Of a DNA stretch of 7,151 bases, positions 1 through 4,896 are shown one piece after another. The stretch's first letter is position 1; every line of letters begins with the position of its first letter. Under the pieces are notes generated by a model. It made no database searches, was not told the DNA's origin, and saw only the letters and a program-made list of their open reading frames with translations. The position numbers and the translations under genes were made by a program. This stretch comes from an uncultured Gemmatimonadales bacterium (GTDB lineage Bacteria; Gemmatimonadota; Gemmatimonadetes; Longimicrobiales; Gaopeijiaceae). Location of the stretch: positions 1 through 7,151 of the forward strand of contig CALJLC010000154.1 of the NCBI GenBank assembly GCA_937982605.1, written 5' to 3'.

Positions 1-2
1 TG

Positions 3-317
3 GTGCAGTCGGCGCTGGCCGAGCGGCTGCACCGGCAGCTCAAGGTCCTGGCCGGAGACGACCACAAGGCGTACCACGACATGGTCGACGAGCTCGACCT
101 GCGGTCCGAGCTGGCGGACGAGCTCCATCAGCTCCGTCCCGACCCGGGTGTCTACGAGAGCTCGGTATCCGTCGTCATGAAGAAGCTCTACGACGAGCGG
201 CTGAAGCTCACGGGTCAGAACGGCCTGTCGGACTACGACGAGGGGTTCACGAACTTCCTGTGGACGTTCCGCCGGAGCCGAAGGGCGCGCCAGGAGGCCC
301 GCCAGGCAGCGATCTGA
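3..317 (+). CDS. Hypothetical protein, 3' portion (probably cut at the left window edge)
   Basis: The frame is open from the window edge to a TGA at 315-317. Codon third positions are almost all G or C, and the codon choice matches the other genes, so I take it as real coding sequence. A GTG at position 3 could be the start, but no ribosome binding site can be seen because the window begins there, so the gene probably extends further left. The 104 visible residues look mostly helical and charged, with an acidic D/E-rich first half, an aromatic stretch (FTNFLWTF) near residues 83-90 and a basic Arg-rich C-terminal tail. There is no signal peptide, membrane segment or metal-binding motif in the visible part. 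I do not recognise the family. It converges with the radical SAM gene, with 93 bp between the two stop codons. Confidence 0.75.
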   Translation: MQSALAERLHRQLKVLAGDDHKAYHDMVDELDLRSELADELHQLRPDPGVYESSVSVVMKKLYDERLKLTGQNGLSDYDEGFTNFLWTFRRSRRARQEARQAAI

Positions 318-410
318 CGGTCAGACCCGGCCCTCCGCGCGGCACCGTCGGATCGGTCGTGAGGTCCCGCGTCGGAGCGGGCCACCGCCCGTCCGGGGAA
401 GCGCGAGCGG

Positions 411-1478
411 TCAGTGTACGAAGAGGTCGTACTGCGGCGCGTGGGGGTCCGGTGGCACGCGGAAGGCCGCGGTGGACAGCTCGGGCGGCCGGTCGAGGGC
501 CAGGCGGTCGCGGGTGACCCGGAAGAGCGCGCGGAGCTGATCGGCCCACGGGCCCTCGCCTCTGCCACGGACTTCGTAGCGGGAGTCGTAGAGCCTGCCC
601 CGGCGCATCTGACGCACCCGGTTGAGCACCTTGTCCCGCCGCTCGGGGGCGTGCCGAGCGAGCCAGTCGTCGAAGATCTCCTTCACCCCGTGGGGCAGGC
701 GGAGGAGGATGTAGCTGGCGAAGCTCGCGCCCGCTTCGGCGGCCGCCTCGAGGATCTCGGGGAGCTCGTGGTCGGTGAGCCCCGGGATCACGGGTGCGAC
801 GTTCACGCCGACGGGAATCCCGGCGTCGGCCAGGACACGGATCGCGCCGAGCCTGCGCGCGGGAGTCGACGCCCTCGGCTCGAGCGAGCGCTGCAGCTCG
901 TTGCGCAGCGTCGTGACCGAGAGAACCACGGCCACCGCTCGGTGGCGGGCGAGCTCCGCGAGGAGATCGACGTCCCTCGTCACGAGATAGCTCTTCGTGA
1001 CGATCGCGACCGGGTTGCGGAAGTCGACGAGCACCTCCAGGCAACGTCTCGTGATGCGCAGCCTGCGCTCCACCGGCTGGTACGCATCGGTGTTGCCGCT
1101 GAGCCCGATGTGTCTCGGCCGCCAGCTCTTCGAGGCGAGCGCCTTTCTCAGGAGCGCCGGCGCCTCCCGCTTCACGAGAATCCGGGACTCGAAGTCGAGG
1201 CCGGCCGAGAAGCCGAGGTATTCGTGCGTGGGGCGCGCGTAGCAGTAGGCGCAGCCGTGGCTGCACCCCCGGTACGGGTTGATGCCGACGTCGAACCCGA
1301 CGTCCGGCGCGTCGTTGAAGGCGAGGATCGAGCGCGTGGCGTCGTCGAGGAGGACCGTCTCCGGCGGTGGGTCGTCCGGGTCCGTCCACCCTTCGCGGTC
1401 GAGGTGGAGCCGCTCGAAGCGGTTCGGCGGATTCCAGCTCGCTCCGCGCCCCCGGAGCGTCGGCAGTGAGCGTCCCAT
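411..1478 (-). CDS. PA0069/Rv2578c-family radical SAM protein (SplB-related)
   Basis: This is a 355-residue radical SAM enzyme. The residues C72-x3-C76-x2-C79 (GCSHGCAYC) bind the [4Fe-4S] cluster that cleaves S-adenosylmethionine. The N-terminal signature GRGA-x-WNPPNRFE (about residues 10-22), the NPYRGCSHGCAYCYARPTHEY block (67-87), SGNTDAYQP (127-135), TKS (161-163) and the C-terminal QYDLF (349-353) together match the PA0069/Rv2578c family. That family is distantly related to spore photoproduct lyase and has no firmly established substrate. I chose the ATG at 1478 because AGGAGG lies 6 nt upstream and homologues begin just before the GRGA motif. A TTG at 1505 would add nine unlikely residues. 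The protein should be cytoplasmic. The gene appears to be its own transcription unit: it follows a terminator and has a LexA-like repeat 19-39 nt upstream of the start. A DNA-repair role is inference. Confidence 0.93.
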   Translation of the reverse strand: MGRSLPTLRGRGASWNPPNRFERLHLDREGWTDPDDPPPETVLLDDATRSILAFNDAPDVGFDVGINPYRGCSHGCAYCYARPTHEYLGFSAGLDFESRILVKREAPALLRKALASKSWRPRHIGLSGNTDAYQPVERRLRITRRCLEVLVDFRNPVAIVTKSYLVTRDVDLLAELARHRAVAVVLSVTTLRNELQRSLEPRASTPARRLGAIRVLADAGIPVGVNVAPVIPGLTDHELPEILEAAAEAGASFASYILLRLPHGVKEIFDDWLARHAPERRDKVLNRVRQMRRGRLYDSRYEVRGRGEGPWADQLRALFRVTRDRLALDRPPELSTAAFRVPPDPHAPQYDLFVH

Positions 1479-1481
1479 CGA

Positions 1482-1491
1482 CCCCCTCCTC
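1482..1491 (-). promoter_or_regulatory. Ribosome binding site of the radical SAM gene
   Basis: On the minus strand the sequence GAGGAGGGGG contains a full AGGAGG (1490-1485) spaced 6 nt from the ATG at 1478. It decides the start codon, because the in-frame TTG at 1505 lies upstream of this site and has no comparable one of its own. Confidence 0.8.
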
Positions 1492-1496
1492 GCGAC

Positions 1497-1517
1497 ACCG
1501 AACAAATACCGAACAAA
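1497..1517 (-). promoter_or_regulatory. Perfect 10-bp direct repeat with GTTC-N7-GTTC: candidate LexA (SOS) operator
   Basis: Read on the minus strand, TTTGTTCGGT occurs twice with a single A between the copies, an 11-bp period or about one helical turn. Inside it is GTTC-N7-GTTC (1514-1500), the direct-repeat LexA box established for Alphaproteobacteria. It sits 19-39 nt upstream of the radical SAM ATG, where a bound repressor would cover the probable promoter or transcription start. I saw no convincing -10/-35 pair here to place it against. Assignment to LexA is inference. Another regulator of the direct-repeat-binding type is possible, particularly as the organism may not be an alphaproteobacterium. 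Confidence 0.5.
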
Positions 1518-1558
1518 GCTACGTCACGTCGGGGGCTCGGGGAAGGGGAGAACGCAAA

Positions 1559-1588
1559 GGCCCCGCCCGGAACGCTCCGGGCGGGGCC
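1559..1588 (-). terminator. Intrinsic terminator downstream of the C2-like gene
   Basis: There is a perfect 13-bp inverted repeat (1559-1571 and 1576-1588) around a 4-nt loop. On the minus strand it is followed by TTTGCGTT, a short interrupted T tract, so it fits termination of the minus-strand gene ending at 1611, whose stop lies 22 nt upstream. It separates that gene from the radical SAM gene and its upstream repeat. Confidence 0.85.
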
Positions 1589-1610
1589 TCGTCGTCGGCC
1601 GACGCCGAGG

Positions 1611-2042
1611 TCAGGCCATCTCGATATCGTAGCAGATCCGCCAGTCCGAGAGGTTCTCGGGGTCGTTCGTCCCCTCGTCCGTCGGCTGGTGGCGCCCCAC
1701 CCAGGACGAGGCGTCGCCGGTGTACTCTCGGCGATAGTCCTCGAGCTTGTCGTTGGCGGTGAAGTCGTCGAGCTCTTCGCCGAAGAGCTCCACGATGAGG
1801 TTGTCTCCGTGCGCGCCCTCGTAGAGCACCTTGTCGATCTTGTCGACCTTGTTGCGGCGCGGGTGGTCCGAGATCGACCAGTACCCCTGCTCCGGGAAGT
1901 GGAGCTCGTGCGACTGTCCGGCCGTCGTGATCACGGAACGGAAGCGGAACTCGCCCTCGTCGTCCCACATCGCTTCCTTGTTGTCCTTGATCTGGATCCA
2001 GCGGAGGATGACCCGGATCTGGCCGCCACCGTTGTCGGACAT
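1611..2042 (-). CDS. Small acidic C2-like protein of unknown function
   Basis: This 143-residue protein is acidic, with no signal peptide, membrane segment or cysteine-based motif. I chose the ATG at 2042 because AGGAG lies 5 nt upstream; the frame extends further but without a better start. The sequence alternates short beta-like strands (IRVILRWIQI at 9-18, EFRFRSVI at 31-38, NLIVELFG at 81-88, WRICYDI at 134-140) with acidic loops (DDEGE at 27-31, EELDD at 89-93, DKLEDY at 98-103). The stretch at 81-103 resembles the part of C2 beta-sandwich domains where a strand leads into a calcium-binding loop, and W114-V-G near the end adds to the impression. I therefore suggest a C2-like fold, perhaps calcium- or lipid-binding, but I cannot name a family and the function is unknown. 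It is bracketed by its own promoter and a strong terminator, so it is probably monocistronic. Confidence 0.85.
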   Translation of the reverse strand: MSDNGGGQIRVILRWIQIKDNKEAMWDDEGEFRFRSVITTAGQSHELHFPEQGYWSISDHPRRNKVDKIDKVLYEGAHGDNLIVELFGEELDDFTANDKLEDYRREYTGDASSWVGRHQPTDEGTNDPENLSDWRICYDIEMA

Positions 2043-2085
2043 TCTTGCTCCTGTTGCTCTCGATATCGGAGATGGATGACGCGGA

Positions 2086-2115
2086 GTAATAGAGCCCGCC
2101 GACCCCACGGGTCAA
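2086..2115 (-). promoter_or_regulatory. Sigma70-type promoter of the C2-like gene
   Basis: On the minus strand TTGACC (2115-2110, five of six to consensus) is followed, after an 18-nt spacer, by TATTAC (2091-2086, four of six). Transcription would start near 2079, leaving a leader of about 37 nt that contains the AGGAG site before the ATG at 2042. The promoter falls just after the hairpin that follows the membrane-protein gene, which supports separate transcription of the two genes. Confidence 0.5.
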
Positions 2116-2123
2116 GGCGGCGA

Positions 2124-2140
2124 CGGGGCCTCCGGCCCCG
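2124..2140 (-). terminator. GC-rich hairpin downstream of the membrane-protein gene (possible terminator)
   Basis: A 7-bp perfect stem (CGGGGCC / GGCCCCG) closes a 3-nt loop, starting 33 nt after the minus-strand stop codon at 2174. No T tract follows, so termination would be weak or factor-assisted. Its position between that stop and the next gene's promoter is the main argument for it. Confidence 0.4.
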
Positions 2141-2173
2141 GTTCCCGGCTCGCGCGACGCCGGTGGGGCGGAG

Positions 2174-3301
2174 CTAGATCGGCAGGAGCCGACCCACGAA
2201 CGCGTGGAGGCTGCGGTAGGTGGAGAGCGTCACGGCGAAGGCCACGGCGGTCCCGACCCCGTGGCGGAGCGCCACGCTCGAGAGGATGTCGCCGCCCAGG
2301 AGAGCCTCCAGGCCCGCCGCCACGAAGAGGCCGATGGTCACCGCGGCCGAGACGCTCGTCGTCAGGTGGAGGACCCGAGCCGGGTCCGTGCGTCCCCGGT
2401 TGAGCACCGACAGCGAGATGCCGGTGAGGAATCCGACGAGCCCCAGGTCGAGGAGGATCGGCCTCCACGCCACGTCGGGCTCCGGGAAGCCGGTCACCGC
2501 CACCAGCATGTTCCCTCCGATCAGCATCGAGAGTGACCCGAGCAGGACGGCGAGGCCGACGAGGACCCACGTCAGGCCGTCGCGGTCTCCTTCCGTGGCC
2601 ATCGACCACGCCCGTCGGAGGTTCATGACGACCAGCCCCGCGGCGCAGAGCCGCACGAGGTCCATCCCACGGCTCAGACCGGCGTCGCTCAGCGGTCGGT
2701 CGAAGGCTACCGTCCACCCCCAGAGCAGGCCGAGGACCGCGATCGCCGCGACGAGGGGGGCCAGCCGGCGCCTCATCACGACCGACGCGCGGTGGAACGG
2801 AAGGAAGACCCGGGGGAGGGTGGGAATCGGCTCGAGCTCGGCCGGGGTGAGCGGTCGGGGGAAGATCGCCGTGAAGCGCACGAGCCCGGTCAGCCCGACG
2901 ACCTCGATGAGGAGGAAGTGTGCCTCGAAGATCTCGCGACGCATCCCCGGAGACGGCGGCCGGAAGAGCAGCGTGACCCCGGCGTACGCCATCAGGTAGG
3001 ACCACGCCCCGAACGCCAGCGCGAGCGATCGGGCCGCCTCCTGCCGGTGCCGCTCGCTCAGCACCATCGCCACGGAGAGGAGCGAGCACACGAAGGACAC
3101 GACGGCGTGCGCGCTCAGCAGCAGCATCGTGGCCCCGCTCACGTCCCGCGCGACCGTCGCCGTGAGCCCGAGGGAGTGCCACCACAGCGCGTCCAGGTAC
3201 GCGACATGGCCTGCCGTGCCCGCCACGGCGAGCAGGATCACCGCCACGCGTACGAGGGTGGGGACCACGGTCGGAGGCGTTGGGTTCGGAGGGGCCGACA
3301 C
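2174..3301 (-). CDS. Multi-pass membrane protein resembling the sensory half of a histidine kinase
   Basis: From GTG at 3301 this is a 375-residue integral membrane protein. I count about ten hydrophobic segments: roughly 17-39, 57-81, 93-113, 126-147, 180-200, 213-228, 243-270, 281-301, 311-334 and 347-363. Short loops such as LSERHRQ (81-87), RFTAIFPRPLTPAEL (142-156) and the terminal TYRSLHAFVGRLLPI resemble the N-terminal membrane parts of ComP-like sensor kinases, in which a similar stretch leads into GAF or kinase domains. Here the TAG at 2174 ends the protein at that point, with no HisKA, ATPase or GAF region. The start is uncertain: no ribosome site precedes GTG 3301, and TTG 3334 or GTG 3268 are alternatives; the first in-frame ATG is too late because it would remove the first helix. 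The gene is divergent from the M24 peptidase. A role in sensing or transport is inference. Confidence 0.78.
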   Translation of the reverse strand: MSAPPNPTPPTVVPTLVRVAVILLAVAGTAGHVAYLDALWWHSLGLTATVARDVSGATMLLLSAHAVVSFVCSLLSVAMVLSERHRQEAARSLALAFGAWSYLMAYAGVTLLFRPPSPGMRREIFEAHFLLIEVVGLTGLVRFTAIFPRPLTPAELEPIPTLPRVFLPFHRASVVMRRRLAPLVAAIAVLGLLWGWTVAFDRPLSDAGLSRGMDLVRLCAAGLVVMNLRRAWSMATEGDRDGLTWVLVGLAVLLGSLSMLIGGNMLVAVTGFPEPDVAWRPILLDLGLVGFLTGISLSVLNRGRTDPARVLHLTTSVSAAVTIGLFVAAGLEALLGGDILSSVALRHGVGTAVAFAVTLSTYRSLHAFVGRLLPI

Positions 3302-3351
3302 CGCAAAGTGTCCCGATCCGGTGCGCGCCCACAAGTCGTGATTCCGTCGGG

Positions 3352-3379
3352 TTTCGCGACCCTTCCGGGGGTGTATGAT
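3352..3379 (+). promoter_or_regulatory. Candidate promoter of the M24 peptidase gene
   Basis: TATGAT (3374-3379, five of six to the -10 consensus) is a rare A/T-rich patch in this region. A poor -35 (TTTCGC, 3352-3357) lies 16 nt upstream. Transcription would begin near 3386, about 72 nt before the ATG at 3458. The same patch read on the minus strand gives TATCAT (3380-3375), so it may serve both divergent genes, though the minus strand shows no matching -35. Confidence 0.35.
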
Positions 3380-3457
3380 ACGCGTCTCCGCCCGTGCGCC
3401 CCTGCCCCGAGCGCGCCGCCGACCCGTCGTCTCGACCCCCGCCTGGGAGCTCACCCG

Positions 3458-4798
3458 ATGCTGCAGACTCCTCGAAGGACCTCGGCCCTCCGGGCCCTCG
3501 CGCTGGCGCCGCTCCTCTGGCTCGGGCCCTGGCTGGCGTCTCCCGCCCCCGCCTCCGGTCAGGAGGCCCGGGCCCGGTGGGAGCGCATGTGCCAGATCCG
3601 GTCGGAGAAGTTCGACCTCGTCCTTCCGGGCGCCATGCACGACAACGACCTCGACATGTGGATCGTCGTCATGCGGGAAGGGCTGCTCGACCCGCTGTGG
3701 GAGGCGCTCGGGCGCGGCTACGTGGGGGGGTGGGGCTACTGGGTCTTCACCGACCGCGGAGACCGCGTGGAGCGGGCGGTCCTCGGCGTCGGCGGATACC
3801 GGCTCGAGGAGTGCGGCGTCTACGACCATTTCGGCGGCGCGGACGAGCTGGCGTCGTACGTGGCGGAGCGGGATCCGGCCCGCATCGGCGTGAACGTCGC
3901 GGCGTCGATCGGCGGGGCGGACGGGCTGAGCCACTCGTCGTACCTGCACCTGCAGGAGGTGCTCGGGTCTTACGGGGATCGCCTCGTGTCCGCGGAGCGG
4001 TTCGTCTCGGACTTCCGCTCGACGCGGACCGCCATCGAGCTCGCCACCTTCGCCGAGGCCGGCGAGATCAGCAGGGAGATCGCCGAGCGCGCCTTCTCGA
4101 ACGAGGTCATCACGCCCGGCGTCACGACGCTGGAGGACGTGGCGTGGTGGATGTCGGATCAGCAGCTGACGAGGGGACTGGAGTCGTCCTTCGACATGCC
4201 GTCGGTCTACGTCACCGGCCCGGAGGGGATCGTGGCGACCTCCTCGGACCGGATCATCCAGCGCGGGGACCTGCTCATGCTCGACTGGGGCGTCGGCTTC
4301 CTCGACTTCTACACCGACATGAAACGAATCGCCTACGTGCTGCGCGAGGGCGAGACGGAGCCGCCCGCGGGTGTCCTCCACGCCTTCGAGCAGGGGCGGC
4401 GGGTGCGGGACATCATGAAGGCGACCATCCGGCCGGCGCCCACGGCGCAGCAGGCGCTGGACCGGACGTGGGAGGCCATCGAGGCGGCCGGCTTCAACCG
4501 GATCGGCTTCAATCAGCCGACCGACGACCCGGAGGTGACGGACGTCATCCTCGGACCGCACTCCTTGGGCAACTGGGGGCACGGCATCGGGCTCTCGCTC
4601 GCCTTCTTCAATCCCGAGCAGCTCACCTACGAGCTACGCCCGGGCACGCTGATCTCGATCGAGCTCTTCGCCTACACCGCGAATCCCGAGTGGAACGGCG
4701 CCAAGATCCGGATCCCGCTCGAGGACGACGCGGTGGTGACCGAGCGGGGCGTCGAGTGGCTGTATCCCGTCAACGACCGGGTCCTGGTGATCAAGTAG
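3458..4798 (+). CDS. Exported M24-family metallopeptidase (Xaa-Pro peptidase-like)
   Basis: This 446-residue enzyme has the pita-bread fold family's five metal ligands in order: D276 (LMLDWG), D287 (FYTDMK), H375 (NWGHGIG), E402 (ISIELF) and E422 (PLEDDAVV). H368 occupies the place of the extra active-site histidine. Such enzymes use two metal ions to remove or split N-terminal residues, often next to proline; the exact substrate cannot be read from sequence. The N-terminal half (about 45-190) is the creatinase/prolidase-type N-domain (SEKFDLVLPGAMHDNDLDMWIVV). A signal peptide is clear: Arg-containing start, hydrophobic stretch 11-28 and a likely cleavage after ASG (residue 34), so it acts outside the cytoplasm. 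The ATG at 3458 has GGGAG upstream and gives exactly this signal peptide. Two extra residues separate the conserved Arg (R418) from E422 compared with the common R-x-E-D spacing. The amidohydrolase gene follows on the same strand. Confidence 0.93.
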   Translation: MLQTPRRTSALRALALAPLLWLGPWLASPAPASGQEARARWERMCQIRSEKFDLVLPGAMHDNDLDMWIVVMREGLLDPLWEALGRGYVGGWGYWVFTDRGDRVERAVLGVGGYRLEECGVYDHFGGADELASYVAERDPARIGVNVAASIGGADGLSHSSYLHLQEVLGSYGDRLVSAERFVSDFRSTRTAIELATFAEAGEISREIAERAFSNEVITPGVTTLEDVAWWMSDQQLTRGLESSFDMPSVYVTGPEGIVATSSDRIIQRGDLLMLDWGVGFLDFYTDMKRIAYVLREGETEPPAGVLHAFEQGRRVRDIMKATIRPAPTAQQALDRTWEAIEAAGFNRIGFNQPTDDPEVTDVILGPHSLGNWGHGIGLSLAFFNPEQLTYELRPGTLISIELFAYTANPEWNGAKIRIPLEDDAVVTERGVEWLYPVNDRVLVIK

Positions 4799-4801
4799 GG
4801 G

Positions 4802-4817
4802 GACCGATTGACCGATT
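4802..4817 (+). repeat. Two tandem copies of an 8-bp unit in the M24-amidohydrolase gap
   Basis: GACCGATT is repeated head to tail immediately after the peptidase stop codon. The junction creates TTGACC (4808-4813), a good match to a -35 element, but the only -10-like sequence at proper spacing (AGTCAT, 4832-4837) is poor. It may be a weak internal promoter or mere chance duplication. Confidence 0.4.
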
Positions 4818-4896
4818 CCGGATGCGGCCGTAGTCATCAAGGCTACCCGGCCTCGACGCCGGACGGTCGGACCCCGCTCGCAACACCGGAGACACC

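Noticed and set aside
313..325. Small inverted repeat TCTGA-CGG-TCAGA overlapping the stop codon of the first gene
   Set aside because: A 5-bp stem with no following T tract is too weak to call a terminator.
414..1469. Long plus-strand open frame (351 residues) opposite the radical SAM gene
   Set aside because: It is antisense to a gene with clear family motifs, has a low-complexity Arg/Val/Glu-rich product with no recognisable domain, and is a common artefact of high-GC coding DNA.
1936..1950. Second GTTC-N7-GTTC match (minus strand), inside the C2-like gene
   Set aside because: It lies within coding sequence (encoding FRFRS), lacks the extended 10-bp repeat and is far from any start. It is likely chance, and it warns against relying on the 8-base pattern alone.
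1619..2071. Near-identical 14-mers TCTCGATATCG[T/G]AG at 1619-1632 and 2058-2071 flanking the C2-like gene
   Set aside because: A few 13-of-14 matches are expected by chance in a window this size, and one copy is simply the codons for the protein's C-terminus.
2101..2113. Palindrome GACCC-CAC-GGGTC next to the promoter of the C2-like gene
   Set aside because: It overlaps the -35 region and could be an operator, but 5-bp GC arms are too common here to support that.
3302..4582. Extension of the membrane-protein frame back through the M24 gene (would give 802 residues)
   Set aside because: The extra residues are charged and repetitive, antisense to the peptidase, and would place a long disordered region before the first helix. 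The real start is near 3301.
4847..4862. Hairpin CCGGC / GCCGG between the peptidase and amidohydrolase genes
   Set aside because: The 5-bp stem with a 6-nt loop and no T tract is expected often in GC-rich DNA, so it does not support termination.
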